This document shows, in pieces, positions 35,943 to 44,657 of a stretch of 64,000 nucleotides of DNA. The notes under the pieces are model-generated. The model ran no database searches. It was not told where the DNA came from and was given only the letters and a program-made list of their open reading frames with translations. How positions within the stretch are numbered: the stretch's first letter is position 1; each line of letters begins with the position of its first letter. The position numbers were made by a program, and so were the translations under genes. Source of the stretch: Trichocoleus desertorum NBK24 (lineage in GTDB: Bacteria; Cyanobacteriota; Cyanobacteriia; FACHB-46); assembly GCF_030409055.1 (NCBI RefSeq), contig NZ_CP116619.1, positions 3,015,628-3,079,627 on the forward strand, written 5' to 3'.

Positions 35943-37121
35943 ATGGGCGATCTTTGTCTGTTGGTTGCTGATGTCTTAGTGAAGAGCCAGTTAGCCAAAA
36001 CCGCAGCACCAGAAATACCTCAGCTTGGCTACCTATTTGGAGCAGACGATTTAGCCAAAGCTCAAACGGTTGCTTTAGCTTCACCCCAAGTCACCACCGG
36101 AGTTGAATTTGGTGCCCCGGAATTTAGCCAACCCGGATGTCAGCCTCAACTTGCAACTCAGATAGGGGCGGCTCAGGTGGGAGCGGCTCAGATGGGAGCG
36201 ATCGCACCTAGCCAACAATTTGCGACCGAAATTCGCGCTCAAGAAGACAACCTGATCGACTCTCTTCTGAATGACCAGCAGGACAGTAGGCAGGTGGCTA
36301 AAGTTAGTCCCGCTTTGATTCCTAACTTCACCGATATACCGCAGGCTCAAGCTTTGGCTCCGCAATCGGGGAACCAACTTTATCGCCAAAGACTAGAAGC
36401 GCTAAGAGCAGGCACCCTTTACACTCGCCTTGCCAGTGATAGCTTTTACTCAGCTTGGTCTCAAGCACAGGCCAAACCCAGCTACACCCAGTGGAAGCAA
36501 CTGCTAGCGCTAGAAGCCAGAGCTGTCGCACGAGGCCAAGGAGACAATCGCCTTTCGGTCGTTGTGGGAGACTCACTTAGCCTTTGGTTTCCTTCGCAAC
36601 GTTTGCCAGAAGGTCAACTGTGGCTGAATCAGGGGATTTCGGGTGACACCACAGGCGGTATTCTTCAAAGACTTTCGGCGTTTGCTCAAACTCGCCCTGA
36701 CACCATTTATGTGATGGCTGGCATTAATGATCTGCGTCGAGGCCATAGCGACCAACTTGTTCTGAATAACTTACGCCAAATTATGCGACAGCTCCATCAG
36801 AAGCATCCTGGAGCTGAGGTTGTGGTGCAGTCCATTTTGCCGACTCGCTATGCTGCAATTCCCAGCAGTCGAATTCGTAGCTTGAATCAGCGCATTGCCG
36901 CGATCGCCCAACAAGAAAAAGTAAGTTTTCTAGATCTGTACCCCTATTTCACTGACACCCAAGATCACCTGAATCGAGCCTTGACCACTGATGGGTTGCA
37001 CTTAAATCCACGCGGTTATCAAGTTTGGCAAGTAGCGCTCCAGCAAACCGAATCTCAGCTCAAAATTGCTCGCTACCAACGCTTAACGGCTACGGCTGTC
37101 TCCGGGACTGCGGTGAGGTAA
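35943..37121 (+). CDS. SGNH/GDSL-family hydrolase
   Basis: A 392-residue protein with an SGNH esterase domain in its C-terminal half. Block I is VVVGDSLSLWFPS (catalytic Ser), block II has QGISGDTTGG (Gly), block III MAGINDLRRG (Asn), and block V TTDGLHLNPRGYQVW (Asp and His). The first 170 residues are Ala/Gln-rich, contain a short repeat (AQVGAAQMGA) and have no clear signal peptide. GGAG lies before the ATG at 35943. Likely an acyl-ester or carbohydrate-ester hydrolase; the substrate cannot be read from sequence. Converges with the zinc-ribbon gene 5 bp away. Confidence 0.88.
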   Translation: MGDLCLLVADVLVKSQLAKTAAPEIPQLGYLFGADDLAKAQTVALASPQVTTGVEFGAPEFSQPGCQPQLATQIGAAQVGAAQMGAIAPSQQFATEIRAQEDNLIDSLLNDQQDSRQVAKVSPALIPNFTDIPQAQALAPQSGNQLYRQRLEALRAGTLYTRLASDSFYSAWSQAQAKPSYTQWKQLLALEARAVARGQGDNRLSVVVGDSLSLWFPSQRLPEGQLWLNQGISGDTTGGILQRLSAFAQTRPDTIYVMAGINDLRRGHSDQLVLNNLRQIMRQLHQKHPGAEVVVQSILPTRYAAIPSSRIRSLNQRIAAIAQQEKVSFLDLYPYFTDTQDHLNRALTTDGLHLNPRGYQVWQVALQQTESQLKIARYQRLTATAVSGTAVR

Positions 37122-37126
37122 TGTCT

Positions 37127-37453
37127 TCAAGAGCGATTACCCTGACGAAAACCCAAATCCCATTCGATATCGCAAGCACCACAGTAATAGTGAATCTCAG
37201 ACTTTGGTGCCAAGGCTCTAGGAAGTTTGCGCTTACAGATCGGACAGCGGTAGTAAATTGTAGGAGCTAGAATGACAGCCGCGATCGCCAAGCCGACAAG
37301 AACAGCTACATTCAGCACGGTTGGGTAAGCAGGGGATTTGTCTCCGCCACCAATTGCCCAGACTACAGTTCCCCCTATGACTAGGGCAAATAGAAATATG
37401 GCGATGTAAGTTCTGACCAGAAAACTTCGATCAAGTTGAATTTTGCGGCTCAT
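37127..37453 (-). CDS. Small membrane protein with C-terminal zinc ribbon
   Basis: A 108-residue protein with two membrane helices (about 12-33 and 46-66) and a C-terminal zinc-ribbon-like pair of knuckles: CPICKRKLP and CGACDIEW. This suggests a cytoplasmic metal-binding tail. Family not recognised. It is divergent from the rhodanese gene, with start codons 46 bp apart. Confidence 0.7.
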   Translation of the reverse strand: MSRKIQLDRSFLVRTYIAIFLFALVIGGTVVWAIGGGDKSPAYPTVLNVAVLVGLAIAAVILAPTIYYRCPICKRKLPRALAPKSEIHYYCGACDIEWDLGFRQGNRS

Positions 37454-37499
37454 ACAGGGTAAGACTACAGGGGCAACTACTTCTCATCTGTTTAGTCCT

Positions 37500-38354
37500 A
37501 TGGCGTCCCATCCTGTTATATCCGCTGCGTGGCTTCACGACCATCTCAACGATCCGCAAGTCGTGGTTGTAGATTGTCGCTTTGCGCTGATGCAACCTGA
37601 GCTGGGACAGCAACAGTACCAAACTAGCCACATTCCCGGCGCTTACTATCTAGATCTCAATCGCGACTTGTCGAGTCCGGTGAAACAACACGGTGGACGG
37701 CACCCACTCCCAGATCCAGAAGAGTTTGCTGCCAAGTTACGAGCGATTGGGGTTAATTCCGATCTAAATGGGCCAACTTTGGTCGTGGCTTACGATGACT
37801 CCCGCTTAGCTTTTGCCTCTCGCCTTTGGTGGCTACTGCGCTACTTCGGGCACAGCCATGTCGCAGTTTTGGATGGCGGTTTTACAGCGTGGCAAGCGGC
37901 AGACTATCCTGTCACCGCCGAGGTGCCAACACCTCAAGCAGGCAACTTTGCCCCACAGCCGCAGCCTGAGCAAGTTGTTGATATTAATGTTGTCAAAGCT
38001 CGTAAAGATGTTCCAAATGTGATTTTGGTGGATTCGCGCGAAGGCGATCGCTACCGAGGGGAACGTGAACCGATTGACCCAGTGGCGGGCCATATTCCCG
38101 GTGCAGTAAATTACCCCTGGCAAGAAGTCACCAACGAACAAGGCTATTTGCGACCTGTAGCCGAGCAGCGCGATCGCTGGACTGAAGTAGCTTCAGCCGA
38201 AGAAATTTTGGTTTACTGCGGCTCTGGTGTGACAGCCTGCGTCAATTTACTGTCGCTAGAACTCGCAGGCATTGATCAAGGCAAACTCTACGCTGGCAGT
38301 TGGAGTGACTGGTGTTCTTATTTAGAAGAAGGAAGGCTGAGGGATGAAGGATGA
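37500..38354 (+). CDS. Sulfurtransferase, two-domain rhodanese
   Basis: A thiosulfate/3-mercaptopyruvate sulfurtransferase-type enzyme of about 284 aa from ATG 37500 (the frame opens at 37443). Two rhodanese domains: an inactive N-terminal one beginning ISAAWLHDHLNDPQVVVVDCR with DLNRDLSSP, and a catalytic C-terminal one with VDSREGDRYRGE, HIPGAVNYPW and the active-site loop VYCGSGVTACVN (persulfide Cys before GSGVTA). The GSGVT loop is the form common in cyanobacteria and plants. Single gene; substrate preference between thiosulfate and mercaptopyruvate is not decided. Confidence 0.9.
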   Translation: MASHPVISAAWLHDHLNDPQVVVVDCRFALMQPELGQQQYQTSHIPGAYYLDLNRDLSSPVKQHGGRHPLPDPEEFAAKLRAIGVNSDLNGPTLVVAYDDSRLAFASRLWWLLRYFGHSHVAVLDGGFTAWQAADYPVTAEVPTPQAGNFAPQPQPEQVVDINVVKARKDVPNVILVDSREGDRYRGEREPIDPVAGHIPGAVNYPWQEVTNEQGYLRPVAEQRDRWTEVASAEEILVYCGSGVTACVNLLSLELAGIDQGKLYAGSWSDWCSYLEEGRLRDEG

Positions 38355-38420
38355 AACAGGAAGGATGTACACCTTTGGCGTTCCTAGAGGGCAGCAGAAA
38401 GGATGAGGGATGAAAGTGTT
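38330..38420. repeat. Purine-rich spacer tract, second instance
   Basis: GA-rich words such as GAAGGATGAAACAGGAAGGATG between the rhodanese stop and the beta-barrel gene. The opposite strand translates to a spurious His-Pro-Ser-Phe repeat. Similar in style to the tracts near 3447 and 47683. Confidence 0.55.
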
Positions 38421-38434
38421 TCTGTGGAGTGGAG

Positions 38435-39877
38435 TTAGAACAAAGGTAAATTGACAGATAAGCTGACACCCACAATAGAGCTATCAAAATTTATATTGCG
38501 GTTAGAAGAGTTGCCAAAGCCGAAGCCTCCGAATAGCGTAATGCGGCTGTTGCGCGACAAGTCATAACTTAGACGTGCCAGCAGTTGGTGATAGTTATCT
38601 TCCCGTCCCTGTTCCGTAAAGCTCGATAGGACGTACTGATAGTCCAACCCTGTCTGCACTTTAACCGTCGGGTTGTAATTCAGAGATGCCCCTAATGTAT
38701 TGATGACTCGGCTGCGATCGCTGGGGTCGGCAAAGCTATAGCGTAGTTGGTAGAAGCTATCGAGTGTTACGGCGCGGCCAAGCGAGTCCCGACGGCCCAA
38801 GCCTAGACGAATCGAGTTGTCATTTAAGAAGCGATCGCCTCCCCCTGCCGTAAATAGCTGTTGATTACTCAAGCCCACTTCCCCATACATTTTGGGAGTG
38901 AGCTGTTGGTAAATAGAAGCTCCAATTCGTAACTCGTTATAGTCAAAGTCATCCTGGGTGGCATATTTAATCAAATTGCCATTGATAGAGCCAATGAAGT
39001 AAGTTTTCGGCCCAATGGCTGGGGCTGCCCACAAGCTGAGCCCAGTCCGTATCAAGCTGTCGTTGATCGGGTCAACCCCCGAAAAAATATTGTCGCTCTG
39101 GAAAAAATCAACTCGACCTTGCAAGTAGACCGTTGGCTGAGAGCGACTAGCCTGTACAGGTTGCTGCCGTATCCGGAGCGTGCCCAGTTCTGGATCAAGC
39201 TGTTCTTCTCGACTTTCTAAGGATTCTTGTAAACGTAAATTGCCTAGTTCTGGGTCGGTAGCTTGCTGGCTTGTCTCAAAGGTGGGCGGACTCGATTCAC
39301 TGGCAGAGGGTTCTGAGGGGACTGCTGAGTCTGCTGGTGGTTGGCTGGTAGGTTTTTGTAGGCGTAAGTTGCCAAGCTCTGGATCGACCAGAATTCTCTC
39401 CAGACTACGCTCTTGCTCTAATTGCAACTCCACCTCAGACGGCGGCTCGTCTAGCTCAGTTAGTTGAGAGAGCTGGATCGCATTCGAGGGAGCAACCCAA
39501 GATTGATTAACGGTAGCCTGACTGACTAACGCCTGATGATCGAGATCTGGGGTGGAACTCAGCTCTGACCACAAAATCTCAGTTTCAACCGTCGGTCTGC
39601 TCAAGCTTACATCCAAGGATACAGAAGCCTGAGCAGAGCCTAAGTTAGTATCGGTCTGTGTTAACTGCGGATGCTGCAAAACAACTGGATTGACTGTTGG
39701 TTTCAACGAGGGTTCCGGAATTTCGGCTGTAGCTGCGGTAGCACAAGTTGCACTGCCAGAAATGCCAATCCATAGGCTCAGAACTTGCCAGAGCTTGAAG
39801 CGTTTTTGATTGAACAAGAGTTGATGAACTCGCACATTAGATACCGTATATTTACTGGGAAGCCAATCAGAACCCAT
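38435..39877 (-). CDS. Outer-membrane beta-barrel protein with DPELG repeats
   Basis: A 480-residue envelope protein. A signal peptide is visible (hydrophobic part about 28-42, SATCATAATA cleavage region). A low-complexity region (about 60-230) contains three copies of a short motif: VDPELGNLRLQ, TDPELGNLRLQ and LDPELGTLRIR, spaced by 50 and 20 or so residues. The C-terminal 240 residues have alternating aromatic strands (TVYLQGRVDFFQSDN, KMYGEVGLSNQQLF, SRITLFGGFGFG) and end in Phe, as outer-membrane barrels do. ATG 39877 or an internal GTG could be the start. Divergent from the FecR gene, with a shared regulatory spacer. Confidence 0.8.
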   Translation of the reverse strand: MGSDWLPSKYTVSNVRVHQLLFNQKRFKLWQVLSLWIGISGSATCATAATAEIPEPSLKPTVNPVVLQHPQLTQTDTNLGSAQASVSLDVSLSRPTVETEILWSELSSTPDLDHQALVSQATVNQSWVAPSNAIQLSQLTELDEPPSEVELQLEQERSLERILVDPELGNLRLQKPTSQPPADSAVPSEPSASESSPPTFETSQQATDPELGNLRLQESLESREEQLDPELGTLRIRQQPVQASRSQPTVYLQGRVDFFQSDNIFSGVDPINDSLIRTGLSLWAAPAIGPKTYFIGSINGNLIKYATQDDFDYNELRIGASIYQQLTPKMYGEVGLSNQQLFTAGGGDRFLNDNSIRLGLGRRDSLGRAVTLDSFYQLRYSFADPSDRSRVINTLGASLNYNPTVKVQTGLDYQYVLSSFTEQGREDNYHQLLARLSYDLSRNSRITLFGGFGFGNSSNRNINFDSSIVGVSLSVNLPLF

Positions 39878-40212
39878 CGTAGAAGCAATTCTCCATTTGT
39901 TGCTATGGTGGTATGAGAGATTGAAGTCAGGGTCTTCAGCTCAAAATCTTTTAATTTTTTTGTTTCAGGGAACTACTACAGCCCATTGCCCGTCGCCTGA
40001 ATGGATCAGTTAATTCATCCTTAAATTTTAAGAATGAGTTAGAAGAGTAGACGCAATCCGGTTGATTTGTTCATCCTGGTTAGTAAAGAACAGACGAAGA
40101 TTTTCGTCAATAGATTCAAACCTAGAAGCATACGTATATTTACTTCCGGGAATATACGGAAACCAGAAAATTTACATATGAAATTTTGATGTTGCACCGC
40201 CAGGAACTGCTT
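39878..40212. promoter_or_regulatory. Divergent promoter region of barrel and FecR genes
   Basis: This 335-bp spacer drives the barrel gene (minus) and FecR gene (plus). CGTATATTTACT occurs at 39845-39856 (near the barrel start) and again at 40133-40144, and CGTATATT/AATATACG at 40133-40158 forms a perfect 8-bp inverted repeat about 55 bp before the FecR start. These are candidate operator or leader elements; direct evidence is lacking. Confidence 0.45.
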
Positions 40213-42177
40213 ATGTCTCGAAAATTAGCTCTGTTCCTTGCTCTGATGCTGTCGGGTGTGAGTATTGGGAGCTTGGCACAACCTGCTAACGCTCAAACTC
40301 CTCTAACCCGTGCTGTCATTCAGGCACTTCGTAATCGTGTGCGCTTAATGCAAAAAAACCGACCCGTCCGGTCGGCCCAGGTTTCTGACGCGATCGCGCC
40401 TGGTGATGCATTATCAACAGCTCGTGCTTCTCTCGCAGAGTTGCGCTTTAATGATGGTTCTTTAGCTCGTGTCGGTGAGCAAGCCGTTTTTCGTTTCGTA
40501 CCCAACGCACGGACATTCCAGCTCTCCAACGGTACGATGCTGCTTCTGATTCCACCGGGGCGTGGCCCCACAGGGGTTCGAACTCCTAACGCGGCTGCGG
40601 GAATTAAGGGGTCAGCCTTGTTTGTGAGGTATATTCCTGAGACCGATACCACTCTAGTGGGGGCACTGACTAATAACCCACAGGGACCGATGGTGATCTA
40701 CAACCGGGACGGTTCCCAAAGTCAGGGCTTACGAGCTGGACAGCTAGCAGTTGTGGTCAAGAACCGGATTGAAAATATCTATGACTTTGACCTCAACACC
40801 TTTTATGAAACCAGTGATCTGGTTAAAGGGCTGAACCTAACCCAAAAAGATTCTACGACTCCCTCTGATGAGGCGATCGCGGCAGTTCGAGCTGAGACAG
40901 TGGAAGCTTTGCAGGATCAGTCTCCTTTTAAGGAAGCAAATGTAGTAGAGAACCCAGCGTTTGTTCGCTTACCCTCTGACTCAGCCGACTTCCCCGTTAA
41001 CAACCTCGACAGAGTTTTCAATCCGTTAGATGTGCGTCGAGTCGTAGAAGCCGGGGAAGTGCAGTCTGAACAAACCCCAGCATCTTCACAGGAAAACGAG
41101 AGTTCTGCTGGAGGGATGCCTGTTACTGGGGTTACACCACCTGCTACCCAACCAGCCTCTGGGCCAGCCACCGCTGCTCAAGGTCAACCCCCCAGTCAAG
41201 CCCCCAGCGGGCCAACTGTTAGTCCACTTTCTCCGCCCGCTCCAGCAGCTTCTACACCCACTGCACCAGTAGTTCCAGCACCAACGTCTAACCCTTCTCA
41301 GCCAACAGTACCTGCAACTCCTGTAGTGCCTCCGGCGGCTCAAGAGCCAGGAAGACCTCCTGTTCCTGCTCCTCAGGTTCCTGTTGTCCCCGTTGTCACG
41401 CAACCAACAGTACCTGCAACTCCTGTAGTGCCTCCAGCAGCTCAAGAGCCAGGAAGACCTCCTGTTCCTGCTCCTCAGGTTCCTGTTGTCCCCGTTATCA
41501 CGCAACCAACAGTACCTGCAACTCCTGTAGTGCCTCCGGCAGCTCAAGAGCCAGGAAGACCTCCTGCTCCTGCTCCTCAGGTTCCTGTTGTCCCCGTTAT
41601 CACGCAACCAACAGTACCTGCAACTCCTGTAGTGCCCCCGGCAGCTCAAGAGCCAGGAAGACCTCCTGCTCCTGCTCCTGCTCCTCAACCACCAACCCAG
41701 AATCCGGGTCCACCTATAATGATTGAGCCTTTGCCAGGTGGCTCAGTTGTGCCCATTGATTTATCTTTACCACCGATTCCCCCAACCACTCCTGGCCCCA
41801 GCAATCCACCTGGGCCTCCAGTCTCTCCAACCCCTCCAGTGGATGTGCCTCCAACCCCAGTGGATGTGCCTCCAACCCCTCCAGTGGATGTGCCTCCAAC
41901 CCCTCCAGTGGATGTGCCTCCAACCCCTCCAGTGGATGTGCCTCCAACCCCAGTGGATGTGCCTCCAACCCCTCCAGTGGATGCGCCTCCAACCCCTCCA
42001 GTGGATGCGCCTTCAGTTACCGATCAACCACCTAATGGTGGCCCAGCAACCGGAGGTGGGTTCCCTGGTGGTGGCGCAACCGGAGGTAACTTCCCTGGTG
42101 GTGGTGCAACTGGCGGTAACTTCCCTGGTAGAGCCAATGGTGGGAATTTTCCGGGTCGAGCCCCATTAAACAGGTAA
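40213..42177 (+). CDS. FecR-domain periplasmic protein with long Pro-rich repeats
   Basis: A 654-residue secreted protein from ATG 40213, preceded by AGGAA. The signal peptide (about 1-27) ends near QPANAQT. The FecR domain (about 55-175) shows IAPGDALSTARASLAELRFNDGSLARVGE, the typical FecR beta pattern, then NGTMLLLIPPG and TPNAAAGIKGSALFV. After about 290 the protein is Pro-rich: nearly four 34-residue units starting QPTVPATPVV, then eight VDVPPTP units, then a Gly-rich tail (ATGGNFPGG repeats). Such a rod could span the periplasm or wall. In cyanobacteria FecR proteins are often encoded beside CHASE2 sensors; here the CHASE2 kinase gene converges 20 bp downstream. Confidence 0.88.
   Translation: MSRKLALFLALMLSGVSIGSLAQPANAQTPLTRAVIQALRNRVRLMQKNRPVRSAQVSDAIAPGDALSTARASLAELRFNDGSLARVGEQAVFRFVPNARTFQLSNGTMLLLIPPGRGPTGVRTPNAAAGIKGSALFVRYIPETDTTLVGALTNNPQGPMVIYNRDGSQSQGLRAGQLAVVVKNRIENIYDFDLNTFYETSDLVKGLNLTQKDSTTPSDEAIAAVRAETVEALQDQSPFKEANVVENPAFVRLPSDSADFPVNNLDRVFNPLDVRRVVEAGEVQSEQTPASSQENESSAGGMPVTGVTPPATQPASGPATAAQGQPPSQAPSGPTVSPLSPPAPAASTPTAPVVPAPTSNPSQPTVPATPVVPPAAQEPGRPPVPAPQVPVVPVVTQPTVPATPVVPPAAQEPGRPPVPAPQVPVVPVITQPTVPATPVVPPAAQEPGRPPAPAPQVPVVPVITQPTVPATPVVPPAAQEPGRPPAPAPAPQPPTQNPGPPIMIEPLPGGSVVPIDLSLPPIPPTTPGPSNPPGPPVSPTPPVDVPPTPVDVPPTPPVDVPPTPPVDVPPTPPVDVPPTPVDVPPTPPVDAPPTPPVDAPSVTDQPPNGGPATGGGFPGGGATGGNFPGGGATGGNFPGRANGGNFPGRAPLNR
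41299..41690 (+). repeat. 102-bp coding tandem repeat, about 3.8 copies
   Basis: Units begin at 41299, 41401, 41503 and 41605 with CARCCAACAGTACCTGCAAC. Each encodes 34 residues of Pro/Val-rich sequence (TVPATPVVPPAAQEPGRPP and onward). Copies differ by few bases, so the array is recent or homogenised. Confidence 0.95.
41834..42010 (+). repeat. VDVPPTP minisatellite in FecR gene
   Basis: Eight units encoding VDVPPTP or VDAPPTP, 21 bp each with or without an added proline codon pair (24-27 bp steps), directly after the 102-bp array. Confidence 0.85.
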
Positions 42178-42197
42178 ATTAGCGTTTGTCTATTGTC

Positions 42198-44627
42198 TTA
42201 GGTATCCACGGGGTTGTTTAGCTCCGTGGATTCTGTTTCTGCCTCCACCGTGTTGGGCCAAGCAACCGTAGAAAATGCTGCATCTGTAGGTGCTAACGTA
42301 TCGCTAGAAAGAACGATATCAGCGGCTAAGTGAGAAAGCTCAGCTCCACTTAATGAAGCGCCACCAGTCGAGCTATGAGTGGTAAGTTTTTGAAGTGCTT
42401 CTAAGACTTCTTTTACAGACTGATAGCGCTGTTTGAAGTGATATCGCACTAGGTTACTCAAGATAGTTGCCAGTTCGTGGCTAACTTCAGTTCTATGCCG
42501 CCATAGCACCTCTCCAGTCTCCTGGTTTTCCTTCAGTTGGCTAGGCGGAATTCCTGTTAGGGCTTGAATCGCTGTGATTCCTAGGGCATACAAATCACTA
42601 TTGCAGCGTGGGTTGCCAGCATACTGCTCATTAGGCATATACCCTTGTGTGCCAATGCCGACTGTGAGACTGGTTTGTTTATCATCTTCAGCAAGCTGGG
42701 GAATTTCTTTCACAGCTCCAAAGTCGATCAGAACTAACTTGCCGTCTGATTGCCGCCGAATGATGTTGCTAGGCTTGATGTCTCTATGAATCACTCCTTC
42801 ACTATGGACAAAATCGAGAACATGCAACAAATCTTTGAGTAGCTCAATGACTTGGTTTTCTGGTAGTTGCCGACCCAGAGTGAGTTCATGGCTTAAAGGA
42901 CGACCTGGAATAAATTCTTGAACTAGGTAAAATTCTTCGTTATCCTCAAAGTAGGCGAGGAGTTGCGGAATTTGGTCGTGCTTGCCGAGGCGTTCTAGGG
43001 TTTCTGCTTCTCGTTGAAATAGTTTCCTGGCGAGTTGTAGAAGGTTAAGGTTATTACTCACAGTTTTCAGCCGCTTCACCACACACTGAGGGTTGCCGGG
43101 ACGTTGAGTATCTTGAGCAATGTAAGTTTCGCCAAAGCCACCAGACCCTAACACTCTTACAACCACATAACGACCACCCAGCTTGGTGCCTATAATGGCT
43201 CGTTCTCGCTCTTGCAGGATATCTTGCAAATCCTCTTGGTGACTTTGGCTGATAATTTCTTGGACGAGGGGGGATGCGGCATAGCTTCTGAGGGCACGCC
43301 GTAGCCGTAGCTTCTTGAAGTGCTCAATGGTAGAGCGAGAAAATGCGTGGGACAGTCCACTTAAAGCGATCGCGCTGACGGGTAATGCAGTTGGTAAAAT
43401 CAGCCCACCAGAAGAAAAGATGAGATAACTAGCGCCTCCCCAAGCCAAGGGAGTGCTAATGATCAGCAGCCAGCGCAGCCAAGGTCGCTTAGGGGAGCTT
43501 AATAGCAGACCCGCACCCATGACACCTACTAAGCACAAGATCCCTTGTAAAGAGCGATCGGGGATAGCCTCTGCGATCGCCCGATCTTCCATTAAAGTCG
43601 CGATCGCATTCGCATGAATTTCTACCCCTGGCATGGCTTGAGAGTGGAGCCAGTTAGCAGAAAAGGGCGTTGGCAAAAAATCTTGCAAGATGGTTGCCGT
43701 TGAGCCAATCAGCACGATCTTATTCTTGAACGAAAAATCTTGGTCTGATTTCAGGTAGTTATTCCAGTAGGTTGGATCAAGCACATGCCAAAAGGGAATC
43801 TGCTTGAAGGTGCCTGCGGGACCATAGAAGAAAATATGGTCCCCCTGGGAACCACCAAATTTGACTTGGGCTGCCTTGAGCGTCGCCTCAGCGAAATCTG
43901 GAATATTTTGCGGTAGTCCGCTACCAAAATCGGGTTCTTGCGATAAGAGTTGTGAGAACTGGTGGCCTAAACGATGCACCTTGTTATTGGGTTCTATTAA
44001 GAAATTAATGGAACCGACCGAGAGAGGATTGGTGCGGAAAGGCGGATAGAGAGGACTCAACTGGGCAGTAATGCCTTGATCATTAACGATGTCCTCATAC
44101 TTGACCGCTAGAGTAACGCGACCTGGATAGCGTTGTAAGCTCTGGCGCAGTTGCTCATCGTCTGCGGCACCATAACTGCTCGGTGTGGAAAATTCAATAT
44201 CCAAAGCGACGGAGCGGGCTCCAGCAGCCATGAGTTTGTCAATGACTTCAGCATAGGCGGAGCGCTTCCAGGGCCAAGTCTGTAGGGCTTCGAGAGACTT
44301 ATACTTCTCTGGGTCGGCTCGGTAGAACTGACCTTGAGACATCGACTCATCATCGATCGCCAGAATTACAATGTCACTCGGTGCCGCAACAGGGCCACGC
44401 AGCTCAAAAAAGAGTGTCTGTGCTTGCCGCTCCATGATTTGACCCAGTGGAATATTCGTGGCAGTTGCGATCGCTGCTGCTGCTGCCCAAACTCCAGTCA
44501 GAATATGCCCCAAGTTGGGGAGATTCAAAAAGCGCTTTGCAGGCTTTGTTAGCTTTTCAGTGACGAGGGGCCGAACTGTAGTAGCGATATTTTTCTGGAA
44601 GGACAGCAGAGTTTGATCTTTTGGCAT
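42198..44627 (-). CDS. CHASE2-domain serine/threonine protein kinase
   Basis: A membrane sensor kinase of about 809 aa (ATG 44627 preferred; a GTG at 44657 extends it by 10). After one N-terminal helix comes a periplasmic CHASE2 domain (about 85-380: DIVILAIDDESMSQ, GARSVALDIEF, KIVLIGSTATILQD, PGVEIHANAIATL). Three membrane helices (about 390-460) follow, then a cytoplasmic kinase (about 500-760) with GSGGFGETY, the VVKRL lysine, HRDIKPSN (Asp626 counted from GTG 44657), LIDFGAVKE and the GTQGYMPNEQY activation segment. The C-terminal 60 residues are low complexity. All kinase residues are intact. It converges with the FecR gene. Confidence 0.93.
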   Translation of the reverse strand: MPKDQTLLSFQKNIATTVRPLVTEKLTKPAKRFLNLPNLGHILTGVWAAAAAIATATNIPLGQIMERQAQTLFFELRGPVAAPSDIVILAIDDESMSQGQFYRADPEKYKSLEALQTWPWKRSAYAEVIDKLMAAGARSVALDIEFSTPSSYGAADDEQLRQSLQRYPGRVTLAVKYEDIVNDQGITAQLSPLYPPFRTNPLSVGSINFLIEPNNKVHRLGHQFSQLLSQEPDFGSGLPQNIPDFAEATLKAAQVKFGGSQGDHIFFYGPAGTFKQIPFWHVLDPTYWNNYLKSDQDFSFKNKIVLIGSTATILQDFLPTPFSANWLHSQAMPGVEIHANAIATLMEDRAIAEAIPDRSLQGILCLVGVMGAGLLLSSPKRPWLRWLLIISTPLAWGGASYLIFSSGGLILPTALPVSAIALSGLSHAFSRSTIEHFKKLRLRRALRSYAASPLVQEIISQSHQEDLQDILQERERAIIGTKLGGRYVVVRVLGSGGFGETYIAQDTQRPGNPQCVVKRLKTVSNNLNLLQLARKLFQREAETLERLGKHDQIPQLLAYFEDNEEFYLVQEFIPGRPLSHELTLGRQLPENQVIELLKDLLHVLDFVHSEGVIHRDIKPSNIIRRQSDGKLVLIDFGAVKEIPQLAEDDKQTSLTVGIGTQGYMPNEQYAGNPRCNSDLYALGITAIQALTGIPPSQLKENQETGEVLWRHRTEVSHELATILSNLVRYHFKQRYQSVKEVLEALQKLTTHSSTGGASLSGAELSHLAADIVLSSDTLAPTDAAFSTVAWPNTVEAETESTELNNPVDT

Positions 44628-44657
44628 GGCTTGTCTCAGTGATTTAGCTGGTGTCAC

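Noticed and set aside
38242-38487. Minus-strand frame with His-Pro-Ser-Phe repeats
   Set aside because: It translates the GA-rich spacer tract and the ends of neighbouring genes, a known false-ORF type in cyanobacteria.
40575-40590. GGTTCGAACTCC, resembling a tRNA T-arm
   Set aside because: It lies inside the FecR coding domain and no acceptor stem or anticodon arm can be built around it.
41086-41688. A 200-residue minus-strand frame rich in Arg, Ser and Trp across the FecR repeats
   Set aside because: It is the complement of the 102-bp repeat; its regularity comes from the plus-strand Pro-rich coding sequence.
41714-41992. A minus-strand frame with LEAHPL repeats
   Set aside because: Antisense of the VDVPPTP minisatellite of the FecR gene.
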